DNA of 64,000 bases from Colwellia marinimaniae (lineage in GTDB: Bacteria; Pseudomonadota; Gammaproteobacteria; Enterobacterales; Alteromonadaceae): positions 1 to 64,000 of the forward strand of contig NZ_BDQM01000018.1 of assembly GCF_002207865.1 (NCBI RefSeq), written 5' to 3'. Positions 28,925-37,356 of the stretch are shown piece by piece. Made by a program: the position numbers and the translations under genes. Positions within the stretch are counted from its first letter, which is position 1, and each line of letters begins with the position of its first letter. The notes under the pieces were generated by a model, which was not told where the DNA came from, did not search any database, and saw nothing but the letters and a program-made list of their open reading frames with translations.

Positions 28925-28956
28925 CGGCAGTGAATACTATTCATTGCCGTTTTTTA
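28925..28956 (+). terminator. Intrinsic terminator after the PotD-like gene
   Basis: Stem CGGCAGTGAAT / ATTCATTGCCG with one wobble and a three-base loop is followed by seven T (28950-28956). It lies between two convergent genes. Confidence 0.85.
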
Positions 28957-28982
28957 TTGGCTAGTTTATTGCTTTTGCACTG

Positions 28983-29867
28983 CTATTTATTCGGACTTGC
29001 TGTTATCAAGTAATCAATGAATTTTTGCGTAAGTAAGTTATGGTGACTGTCTTTATGAGTCACCAAGGAAAAACGTCTTGATAAGTCCAGTGGTGATTTC
29101 AGCGCCACTAAACCGCCATTTTTTAGCTCTTCAGCAATACTGAGTTGTGACAGGCAACCTAGCCCTAAACCGACCTTAACTGATTCTTTAATGGCACTTT
29201 GTCTGCTTAGCTCCATGGCTAAATTAATTTGTACACCTCTTTGCTCGGTGGCAGCATCAAAAATAGCCCGTGTACCAGAGCCGTGTTCACGCAATACCCA
29301 AGACTGTTGTTGCAGTTGCTCTAGGTTGATGGTCGAGTTTTTTGCTAACGGATGATTAGGTTGGCAAAAAATTTGTAATTTGTCATCTTGCCACGGGATG
29401 ATTTTTAAATGTTTATGTAGCGCGGGTCCTTCTATTAAACCAATAGAGGCTTTGCCCTTGTCTAAATGATCTATCACCATCTGGGTATTACCTATGTGTA
29501 TTTCAGGTACTACTTCAGGATAAGATTTTATAAATTTAGCAATTAATTTAGGCAGCAAATAAGTGGCTATGGTGGCGCTGGCGACAATGCGCAAGATACC
29601 ACTCATGGTATTTAGATTGGCAAGCTGCAAGCTAGCAAGTAAATCGGCTATCTGGCGGACTTTAGGTAGGGATTTAAGACCATTCTCAGTGATCACTAAA
29701 TTTCGACCAACCCGTTCAAATAGTGGATAACCTAAACTTTGCTCTAATTCTTTCAATGCTTGACTGGCGGCAGATTGGCTTAACGCCAGCTCATTGGCGG
29801 CTTTGCTGAGTTTACCTAAGCGTGCCGTGGCTTCAAATAGTTGTAGTTTTTTTATCGAAATACTCAT
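28983..29867 (-). CDS. yeiE: LysR-type regulator, YeiE-like
   Basis: This 294-aa LysR protein has an N-terminal HTH (KLSKAANELALSQSAASQALKEL, about 18-40) and a periplasmic-binding-fold effector domain (about 90-290). It resembles E. coli YeiE and is divergent from a YeiH-type gene, the same arrangement as in E. coli. It probably controls that transporter gene. The effector is not deducible; YeiE/YeiH work elsewhere points to sulfur metabolites such as sulfite. Confidence 0.85.
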   Translation of the reverse strand: MSISIKKLQLFEATARLGKLSKAANELALSQSAASQALKELEQSLGYPLFERVGRNLVITENGLKSLPKVRQIADLLASLQLANLNTMSGILRIVASATIATYLLPKLIAKFIKSYPEVVPEIHIGNTQMVIDHLDKGKASIGLIEGPALHKHLKIIPWQDDKLQIFCQPNHPLAKNSTINLEQLQQQSWVLREHGSGTRAIFDAATEQRGVQINLAMELSRQSAIKESVKVGLGLGCLSQLSIAEELKNGGLVALKSPLDLSRRFSLVTHKDSHHNLLTQKFIDYLITASPNK

Positions 29868-30096
29868 AACTAAGTTTCCTTCAGCAACAATAGGCCTTAG
29901 GAATAGTTGGCCTTAGTTGCTCGTCTCTGATTTTTATTTAAACTAAAGAACAGTTCGGTTTTTTGAATACTATACATTAAATATATCCATTATTCTTATT
30001 GTAAACTTTGCCTTATATTATATTCCATAGAGTGATAACTCGTTGCCAATTAGTTATTAGCTATTTATTCGTTTTTTGTCAGAAAAGAGCTGCCTT

Positions 30097-31140
30097 ATGC
30101 CTACCTATATAGTTCTGCCCATTATTACCTTGTTGGCAATTGCCTTAGCAAAAATAGAGCAAGTATCCGCTTTTGGTTTGAGTGCCCTGCCGTTAGCGAT
30201 TGTTTTTGGCATGCTTTATGGTCATTTTTCATTAAGAGTCGAGGACAAAAGAGAGCAACAATTTTCAACCTTTTGTAAACAAAAGCTACTTAGATTAGGC
30301 ATTATTTTATTTGGTTTTGGTCTGAGTTTTCAGCAAATCTTGGCGGTAGGTTGGCAAGCCGTTGTTGTTGATTTGGTCGTTATTGGTACAGTGTTTTCTG
30401 TCGGTACTTTTGTGGGTATCAAGGTACTAAAACTGCATCGTGATGTTGCTATTTTAATTGCTGCCGGCAGCGCTATTTGTGGTGCTGCGGCTATTCTAGC
30501 GACCGAATCTGTGCTTAAACCAAAACAAGAACAGGTAACTATTGCCATAGCGACAGTGGTACTTTTTGGTACCTTAGCCATGTTTAGTTACCCATTTATT
30601 TATCAATGGGTGGATATGAGTGAGCAATCTTTTGGTATTTATATCGGCAGTACCGCCCATGAAGTTGCGCAGGCGGTTGCTGCTGGACAAAGTATTAATG
30701 ATGAAACCATGCAAACGGCAGTGGTTGTCAAACTTATTCGTGTGATGATGTTAGCGCCATTTATTTTAATGCTGAGCTCAGTACTGTGTCATCTTAGCAA
30801 TCGAAACGATAGCCGTATCGCTAGTACGGCTAATGGCTGTGCCAGTAGCCGTATTGACAATAAAGCTCAGCGTGAAAAAAGTGTCATTATTATCCCTTGG
30901 TTTGTTTTTGGTTTTATGGCAACTGCGATGATTAATAGTGTTGTTATTTTACCCGAGTCACTGAAAGCAGTTTTGAGTTTTGCCAGTCAGTTCTCTTTAG
31001 CCATGGCCATGGCGGCACTCGGCGCGCAAACCCAGTGGGCCAGCATTAAAAAGGCCGGGCCTAAGCCGCTTATCTTGGCCTTGATATTGTTTATTATGTT
31101 AATTTGTGGTGGTTTTTTCTTAAACTCATGGTTAATCTAA
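30097..31140 (+). CDS. yeiH: YeiH/UPF0324 family putative sulfate exporter
   Basis: About 347 aa with roughly ten TM helices. Family segments include ITLLAIALAKIE, LGIILFGFGLSFQQI, GSAICGAAAILA and the signature STAHEVAQAVAAG. It ends with a typical ALGAQTQWASIKKAGPKPL and a last TM helix. The family (PSE) is annotated as putative sulfate exporter, not firmly proven. The ATG at 30097 is chosen over the TTG at 30076. It is divergent from the LysR gene 230 bases away, which presumably regulates it. Confidence 0.9.
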   Translation: MPTYIVLPIITLLAIALAKIEQVSAFGLSALPLAIVFGMLYGHFSLRVEDKREQQFSTFCKQKLLRLGIILFGFGLSFQQILAVGWQAVVVDLVVIGTVFSVGTFVGIKVLKLHRDVAILIAAGSAICGAAAILATESVLKPKQEQVTIAIATVVLFGTLAMFSYPFIYQWVDMSEQSFGIYIGSTAHEVAQAVAAGQSINDETMQTAVVVKLIRVMMLAPFILMLSSVLCHLSNRNDSRIASTANGCASSRIDNKAQREKSVIIIPWFVFGFMATAMINSVVILPESLKAVLSFASQFSLAMAMAALGAQTQWASIKKAGPKPLILALILFIMLICGGFFLNSWLI

Positions 31141-31305
31141 AGGCTTAATTTCATGGGAAACCGAGGCAAATATTTAGTTTTATTACCGATATAAATTAAA
31201 TATCCATAAATTATAAAGTAAATTTAAACCTTTTTTGTTATTGCGGCATCTCACTTAGCAATGACAATGACTGATAAAACAAATAAAGATATATGGAGAT
31301 ACCCT

Positions 31306-32094
31306 ATGTTCAACGCTAAAAATACTTTTAAATACGCACCAATTGCTCTGCTGTTAGTGGCGGCTGGTATACAAGCTAAAACCATTAATAAAGAGTTTAC
31401 TGTTGCCAGTGGCGGCTTATTAAAAATTGAAACTGATGTTGGTGCCATTGATATTGATACTCATGCGAAAGAAACTGTATTGATTACAGTAGAAATTAAC
31501 GGAAAAAATGAAGATGATATGGAGGTTAGTTTCATAAAAAGTGGTGATAATATCAGCATTAAAGGGGATTTTGAGCGTAGCGGCTTCAGCTTTGGCTTCG
31601 GCAGTAATCCTATAAAAGTTACTTATAAAGTAACTTTGCCACAAAACTATAATGTCGATATTAATACCAGTGGTGGCTCTATTGAAATTGAAAACCTCAC
31701 CGGTAAAGTTGATGCCTACACTTCTGGCGGCTCAATTTCTTTAGAAGATCTACAAGGTGATGTTGATATTAAAACCTCAGGTGGCAGTTTAGACCTGGAT
31801 AATATCATTGGAAAAATTAATGCCAAAACCTCAGGTGGCAGCATTAAACTGAAACTACCGACCAATCCAAGCAAAGATAGTAACTTAAAAACTTCTGGTG
31901 GCTCTATTACCGCTTATTTAGCTAAAGACGTAGCAGTAAATCTTACCGCTAAAACCAGCGGTGGCCGTGTCTCAAGTGAGTTTGTTGTCAATGGCAAAAC
32001 CACTAAACGTTCAATTGAAGGCACCATCAATGGCGGTGGCCCTGAATTGGTATTAAAAACCAGTGGTGGCAGTGTCCGTATTAAAAAAATATAA
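31306..32094 (+). CDS. Secreted DUF4097-type beta-repeat protein
   Basis: About 262 aa with a signal peptide (KYAPIALLLVAAGIQAK, cleaved near residue 24). The rest is a beta-solenoid-like domain of the DUF4097 (putative adhesin) family. The motif TSGGS/R recurs at least six times at about 17-25-residue spacing (for example NTSGGSIEIENL, YTSGGSISLEDL, KTSGGSLDLDNI). The start at 31306 follows a GGAG site by seven bases; an upstream frame start at 31261 has none. A terminator follows at 32186. Its role, surface or periplasmic, is unknown. Confidence 0.87.
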   Translation: MFNAKNTFKYAPIALLLVAAGIQAKTINKEFTVASGGLLKIETDVGAIDIDTHAKETVLITVEINGKNEDDMEVSFIKSGDNISIKGDFERSGFSFGFGSNPIKVTYKVTLPQNYNVDINTSGGSIEIENLTGKVDAYTSGGSISLEDLQGDVDIKTSGGSLDLDNIIGKINAKTSGGSIKLKLPTNPSKDSNLKTSGGSITAYLAKDVAVNLTAKTSGGRVSSEFVVNGKTTKRSIEGTINGGGPELVLKTSGGSVRIKKI

Positions 32095-32185
32095 GAGCAA
32101 AGTATGCTACTAACCAGTTGCACGAGTCTTAAAAATTCTTTAATAAAGCTTGTTAGTAAAACTTTTTAGCAAGAATTTTAGTGAA

Positions 32186-32229
32186 AATAACAAAGCGTAA
32201 TAGGTTGATTATTACGCTTTTTTGTTATT
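32186..32229 (+). terminator. Intrinsic terminator after the DUF4097 gene
   Basis: Long arms AATAACAAAGCGTAATA and TATTACGC-TTTTTT-GTTATT form an extended hairpin with a seven-base loop, and the T-run is part of the 3' arm. Stable enough to stop transcription from either side. Confidence 0.8.
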
Positions 32230-32398
32230 TCCTTTGATGACCGCAAGCACAGTCATCAAATAGGTTAATAGGTATTCCAATAACATTATTAGCTAAAGAA
32301 AAAAATTTTTATTTAGCGACGTTTTTTGTTATTACCTAAATAGTGACTAGACTAAATTCATAGTAAAAAAATAAAAAATAAAAACTGGGAAAGGTGTA

Positions 32399-33628
32399 AT
32401 GGAAGAGATTAAAAATAAATTTGTTGCTCGCCAAGCTATTTTTGATCATAACCAGAATACCTATGCGTATGAACTTTTATATCGTAATAGTTTAGATGAT
32501 TTTTATAATTGTTCAGAGCCAGAAAAAGCCAGCACGAAAATTATTTTACAAAACCAACTTTATGGTGACTTAAGCAATCTTTGTTCGCAAAAAAAAGCTT
32601 TTATCAATTTTGATGAAAAAACTTTATTAGCCAATGTACCCTTAGTGTTAGATAGAAACGCTGTAGTTTTGGAGCTGTTAAAAACTATTAATGTTACGCC
32701 TGATGTTATTAAAGTAGTCTCAGATTTATATAAAAAAGGCTATATCTTAGCATTAGATGATTATGATTTTTCACCTAAGTGGGAACAGTTGTTTCCCTAT
32801 ATATCCATTATTAAGGTTGATAGAGAAGACATTCCATTTGAGAAAATAGCAGCCTTAAAAAATAGCAAGTTCGTCGCAGATAAAAAGATAAAGATTGTTG
32901 TCGAAAGAATTGAAACTCATCAACAGTTTAATATGCTAATCCAAATAGGTATTGACTATTTTCAAGGTTATTTTTTTCACAAACCAGAAATAAGCGTTGG
33001 CCATTTTATTAAGCCTGTTAAGTTAAATTTGCTGCTGCTATTTGCCGAAGTGTGTCAGCTAGAGATGAACTTTGATACTTTAGCTGAAATAATTTCTCAG
33101 GATGTAAGTTTAGTGAATGGAGTGCTAAAATTAGTCAATTTGGAAATAGAAAAAAATCGAGTAGAAATCAGCTCGATAAAGCAAGCGGTTACTTTTTTGG
33201 GAACCGATAAAATAAAACAATTTATCGCTATTATCGCTATGTCAAAGCTATCATCTGATTGTAATAATGAGTTGTTAAGAGAGTCATTAGTGCGCGGTAA
33301 GATGATGGAATATATATCTTTTTCTCCAGCATTTTTAAAAATAAGAGGCTTAGCCTTTATTACCGGTGTCATGAGTCACATAGGTGCTATTCTCAATTGC
33401 TCCCTTGAAAAAATAATTATGGATTTACCCTTAGCAGAGGAAATAAAAACGGCCTTAGTAAACAAAAAAGGGCTATTACATGATGCACTCGAAATAGCAA
33501 AACATTATGAATTCTCAGACAATCAATACGAACCCTGTACCATCATGGCTAAGCACGATATATCAGAAGAGATGTTACTCATGAACTATCATGATGCATT
33601 AAAGTGGTGTTGTGCAACTTGCCCATAG
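32399..33628 (+). CDS. EAL-like plus HDOD signalling protein (YuxH type)
   Basis: This 409-aa protein has an N-terminal EAL-like domain (about 5-200) and a C-terminal HDOD domain (about 205-400). The catalytic EAL motif is replaced: the equivalent segment reads YELLYR, and no DDFG-type acidic pair is intact (LALDDYDF). It is therefore unlikely to break down c-di-GMP and may act by protein contacts. HDOD proteins often regulate motility or virulence signalling. An AAAGGTG ribosome site precedes the ATG. A single-domain receiver gene follows 81 bases later and is probably its partner. Confidence 0.9.
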   Translation: MEEIKNKFVARQAIFDHNQNTYAYELLYRNSLDDFYNCSEPEKASTKIILQNQLYGDLSNLCSQKKAFINFDEKTLLANVPLVLDRNAVVLELLKTINVTPDVIKVVSDLYKKGYILALDDYDFSPKWEQLFPYISIIKVDREDIPFEKIAALKNSKFVADKKIKIVVERIETHQQFNMLIQIGIDYFQGYFFHKPEISVGHFIKPVKLNLLLLFAEVCQLEMNFDTLAEIISQDVSLVNGVLKLVNLEIEKNRVEISSIKQAVTFLGTDKIKQFIAIIAMSKLSSDCNNELLRESLVRGKMMEYISFSPAFLKIRGLAFITGVMSHIGAILNCSLEKIIMDLPLAEEIKTALVNKKGLLHDALEIAKHYEFSDNQYEPCTIMAKHDISEEMLLMNYHDALKWCCATCP

Positions 33629-33709
33629 GCATTAAAACATTGTTTATCAGATTTAAAATGAAGCACTTAAGTTGCTTTTTAGGCCATGGTAAAGATAAGG
33701 ACATAACAA

Positions 33710-34102
33710 ATGTTTAACATTATGATCATAGATGACTCTAAAGTAGCGCTCGAAATTACCGAGGAAATATTATCAAAAGAAGTCAATGCTCAGCTAAATA
33801 TTAGAAAATTTTCTTGTGCTGTCGAGGCCAAAAATAAATTACTTTCATTTCAACCCGATTTAGTTATTACCGATATTGAAATGCCTAATACCAACGGTTA
33901 TGAAGTTATCGAGTTTATTAAAGAAATAAGTGATGTACCTATAATCGCGGTATCAGGGAGTACTTTAAAAAAAAATGATACCGCGACTATTTTACATGTT
34001 GCCAATTTAATCGGTGCAGATTTTACTTTAACAAAAAACGATATCCGCAGTAAACTGTCCGATCTGGTGATGTCCATTTTTTGTAAAGAGAAAGACAGGT
34101 AA
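33710..34102 (+). CDS. Single-domain response regulator
   Basis: This 130-aa CheY-like receiver has the acidic pair in IIDDSK, phospho-acceptor Asp in VITDIEMPN, Ser in AVSGST and Lys in LTKND. No output domain is present. It follows the EAL-like/HDOD gene with an AAGGA ribosome site, so they likely act together. The kinase is not adjacent. Confidence 0.9.
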   Translation: MFNIMIIDDSKVALEITEEILSKEVNAQLNIRKFSCAVEAKNKLLSFQPDLVITDIEMPNTNGYEVIEFIKEISDVPIIAVSGSTLKKNDTATILHVANLIGADFTLTKNDIRSKLSDLVMSIFCKEKDR

Positions 34103-34163
34103 TATAATTATTTGTCAAACTATTCGAATTTTTTTCAATAAGGTATTATCTTCATCGCAAGTA

Positions 34164-34745
34164 TCAAGAAAAAATGCCATCTTTTTTAGCTAAGCCATGG
34201 AAAAGTGCAACGGCAATAATCAACGCTGTGCCATCACCAATCGCTGGGTATTAATATCTATACCTTGGTTTTGCAGTCCTTCAATGGTGGCAATATCATT
34301 TTGCATTACTGCCGCAATTAATTGCTCGCCCTCTGATGAGGGGAGTAATGAGCAATGTTTAGCATCTTATTGAGTATCGCTGATGCTTATTTTTGGCAAA
34401 AATGCCGGTGAGACTTTAATGGTCAGTGCTGTTAAAACTTCACTAAACTGAAAAATAATTTCACTGGGCATGTGCCATAAGGCTTGTTCCTGTAACGGCA
34501 CAACAGCATGCTCTAATGTCGATTGAGTGGCACTTTCATCAATCACAGTGCTTGCTGTCGATGCGGGCTTGGCCACTATAGGTAATGCTGACGTAGTTAA
34601 CAGTAATGTTAACGGCACTAACGTTGAGGTGATAAAGGCAGTCATTAACACCCAACTACGCATTTCTGCACTGAGGCCTGCTGCTTTTTCCAAAGAATTG
34701 CCATGATACTTTGTTCACTATCAGTGAGTTGGGTTGGTTTTTAGG
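34164..34745 (-). pseudogene. Decayed BlaI / M56 (BlaR1-like) peptidase / ankyrin locus
   Basis: Reading the minus strand, three fragments are out of register. First is a BlaI-like start, QLTDSEQSIMAILWKKQQAS, without a start codon. Next is a piece resembling a BlaR1-type M56 peptidase N-terminal membrane region (SAEMRSWVLMTAFITSTLVPL). After an in-frame TAA comes EGEQLIAAVMQNDIATIEG and, one frame over, an ankyrin-like GTALIIAVALFHG. A stop, a frameshift and a large deletion of the peptidase core mark this as a relic. The family calls for these short pieces rest on remembered signatures. Confidence 0.55.
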
Positions 34746-34948
34746 TTGGAGGGTTAAATAGTAGTGAAAAATTGCCTGCTCAATGGCTAATGTTGAGCTA
34801 GAAAACTAGCTAGTTGCACTGTTTATAACGGTATAAATAGCGAGGTTTTTATTTAGTCATTTTAACAGACCCTATAAGAAAAGATCACCATTGGCTATGG
34901 GGATTGGCGACAAGTATCATCATAATTATTGAAATCAGCTCACAAACG

Positions 34949-35065
34949 ATGAGATTTATTTGTGATAAGAGAGGTAAAAAAGGCACCACAATCTTGACTC
35001 AGGGCGAAAGCATTAACGAATTGAGAGCACTCGGATTACCATATCCTTCATATGATTTTAGATGA
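34949..35065 (+). CDS. Possible 38-aa small protein, unrecognised
   Basis: A short frame starts MRFICDKRGKKGTTILTQG and ends LPYPSYDFR. The amino-acid mix looks protein-like, and the C-terminus LRALGLPYPSYDF has a motif-like feel. It has no good ribosome site and no neighbour in operon. It may be a remnant of a longer gene in a region that also holds a decayed locus (34164-34745). No function is proposed. Confidence 0.25.
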   Translation: MRFICDKRGKKGTTILTQGESINELRALGLPYPSYDFR

Positions 35066-35193
35066 TTATTTAAACTAGGGTTTAACAGTTAAACTTATTC
35101 ATATTTCAATCTCTAATTTGAATAAATAAACAACCAAAAATCAATAAGCTGTATTATACTCAACAAATTAATCTTAAAAAAAACAACTTTAAT

Positions 35194-36858
35194 ATGATTA
35201 ATTTCTTTTACATTGAAGACGAATATAGACTGCCCCGCGCTATTGTTCTCGCTGTAGTTGTCATTTGTATATTACCTTTTCTTTTGCAATTGATGGGCGC
35301 TGATTTTGGTAATGCCATTCACGTACCGGCAACCGGTCAGGCATCGAGTATTGCTCAAGTCACAACCGATGATATGTTTTATCAATTATCGGGTGGTTTT
35401 ACCCATGCATTACTTGAGTGGACGGCGTTTAGTGCCGCTATCTTCGTGGTATTATTGGCTTTCTGTCATTATTCTATAACCAATGATATTACTACGCCTG
35501 TTATTGGTGTCGCCTTGTTTTGTGCCGGCGTTATGGATGCCTTTCATACCTTAGCTGCGACTAGGTTAATTAGTGCCGTTGCCGAAAATAATGATTTAAT
35601 TCCTTTTACTTGGGCGTTATCACGGGTTTTTAATGCTGTCATTATGATTGCTGGCGTGGGCATGTTTTTATCGGGGAGAAAAATACACCCGAAGAATGGT
35701 TTTAAATTTATTATTATCACCAGCTTGGTCTTTGCATTTATTGGTTATCTACTGATCTATTTTGCCGCAACAAGTCATGACCTGCCACAAACTCAGTTTC
35801 CGCATGCAATTATTCGTCGTCCGTATGACATAGTGCCATTGTTACTGTTTCTTTTTGCTGGTTTAGTTGTTTATCCAATGTTTGCCAAACGCTACCCTAG
35901 CATTTTTGCCACCGCTTTATTATTAAGTGCCTTACCCGAGGTTGCGGTGGAGTTACATATGGCCTTTGGCTCACAACGATTGTTTGATAGTGACTTTAAT
36001 ATTGCTCATTTTTTAAAAATCATTGCTTATGTAATACCTTTGGTTGGCCTGGTATTAGACTATGTGCAAACCTATAAAATTCAAATAGCCCATCATGAAC
36101 AATTAAAAGCGGCTCATGAAAAATTAAACACAAAAGCATGTGAATTAGATCGTACCAATAACCGACTGATACAATCTAATGCTGAGTTAGAAAAATTTGC
36201 TTATATTGCCTCACATGATTTACAGGAACCGTTACGGAAAATTCAAGCCTTCGGTGACCGTCTGCATAAACGAATTGCCATTGTTGATGATGTAAAAGCC
36301 ATTGATTATATTGATAGAATGCAAAAAGCTTCAACACGGATGCGCAGTTTAATTGATGATTTATTAAAGTTTTCTCAGGTTGGTAGTGATGATTATACTC
36401 TCAAAGAGACGGATCTTAATGAAGTATTAAAGAGTGTAATTGACGATTTACATATCAGTATTGATGAAAAATCCGCTCAGATAAATATTGAACAATTACC
36501 TATCATTTTGGGGGAAAGTAATAAACTTTATCAGGTGTTTTTAAATATACTATCCAATTCATTAAAGTTCGCTAAGGAAGGTGAACAACCTATAATAAAA
36601 ATAACCAGTCAACAAGTTATCGTTGAAAATAAAGACTATTGGCAAATTAAAATTACAGACAATGGCATTGGTTTTGAACAAGAATACGCGATAAAAATAT
36701 TTGAAATATTCCAACGTTTACATGGTCGTAGTCAGTATCAAGGCACAGGCATAGGTCTAGCGATATGTAAAAAAATAATGGAAATGCACAATGGCATGAT
36801 ATACGTTGAAGCAGAATTAGATAAAGGAGCATGCTTTATTTTATTATTCGAATTATAA
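35194..36858 (+). CDS. Membrane sensor histidine kinase, MASE3-like
   Basis: This 554-aa protein has a seven-to-eight-helix membrane sensor resembling MASE3 (about 15-290; CAGVMDAFHTLAATR is the best matching part). A short coiled coil (about 300-335), HisKA and HATPase follow. The phospho-acceptor motif is IASHDLQEPLRKIQAF, the form seen in bacteriophytochrome-like kinases. ATPase motifs NILSNSLKFA, ITDNGIGF and GTGIGLAICKKI are intact. It is the first of three tightly linked signalling genes; the next starts 27 bases later. No strong ribosome site precedes the ATG. Confidence 0.87.
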   Translation: MINFFYIEDEYRLPRAIVLAVVVICILPFLLQLMGADFGNAIHVPATGQASSIAQVTTDDMFYQLSGGFTHALLEWTAFSAAIFVVLLAFCHYSITNDITTPVIGVALFCAGVMDAFHTLAATRLISAVAENNDLIPFTWALSRVFNAVIMIAGVGMFLSGRKIHPKNGFKFIIITSLVFAFIGYLLIYFAATSHDLPQTQFPHAIIRRPYDIVPLLLFLFAGLVVYPMFAKRYPSIFATALLLSALPEVAVELHMAFGSQRLFDSDFNIAHFLKIIAYVIPLVGLVLDYVQTYKIQIAHHEQLKAAHEKLNTKACELDRTNNRLIQSNAELEKFAYIASHDLQEPLRKIQAFGDRLHKRIAIVDDVKAIDYIDRMQKASTRMRSLIDDLLKFSQVGSDDYTLKETDLNEVLKSVIDDLHISIDEKSAQINIEQLPIILGESNKLYQVFLNILSNSLKFAKEGEQPIIKITSQQVIVENKDYWQIKITDNGIGFEQEYAIKIFEIFQRLHGRSQYQGTGIGLAICKKIMEMHNGMIYVEAELDKGACFILLFEL

Positions 36859-36885
36859 ACTCTTGCATATAGTTGAGGAAAATTT

Positions 36886-37335
36886 ATGAACCAAAGTATG
36901 ACCCCGATTAGAATACATATGTGTGATGATGATCCCGATGATCAATTATTGGTGACTGATGCTTTAGAAGAAGCACGATTGGGCAACCCGATAGATTTCA
37001 CTAATAATGGCAAAGAATTATTGCAGTATTTAAACCGCGAAGGAAAATATAGCCACCTGATTGACCAACCGCTACCAGGGTTGATTTTACTGGATTTAAA
37101 TATGCCGGTGATGGACGGCAGGGAAGTATTAAGCAAGATCAAACAACACGATAAATTTCGTTCTATTCCTATCATTGTTTTGACCACGTCAAAAGCGGAA
37201 GCAGATATTGCCCGAACTTATGATATGGGGGTTAATTCCTTTATTATAAAACCAGTATCATTTGATAGTTTAGTAGAAATGATCAAATCTGTTACTGATT
37301 ATTGGTTTCATTTAGTATCTTTACCAAAAAAATAA
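36886..37335 (+). CDS. Response regulator of the Rcp1 type
   Basis: This 149-aa single receiver has MCDDDPDD near its N-terminus, phospho-acceptor Asp in LILLDLNMPVMDGR, Thr in VLTTSKAE and Lys in IIKPVSF. It belongs to the Rcp1-like group that pairs with kinases carrying SHDLQEPL boxes, as encoded just upstream. A GAGGAAAA ribosome site precedes the ATG. It lies 27 bases after the kinase gene and 21 before the GGDEF-EAL gene. Confidence 0.92.
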   Translation: MNQSMTPIRIHMCDDDPDDQLLVTDALEEARLGNPIDFTNNGKELLQYLNREGKYSHLIDQPLPGLILLDLNMPVMDGREVLSKIKQHDKFRSIPIIVLTTSKAEADIARTYDMGVNSFIIKPVSFDSLVEMIKSVTDYWFHLVSLPKK

Positions 37336-37356
37336 CTGAAATAATTAGAGATTGAA

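Noticed and set aside
34864..34875. End of a second miniature element like that at 17374-17635
   Set aside because: Only about ten bases (AACAGACCCT) match the right end; no partner end is visible nearby.
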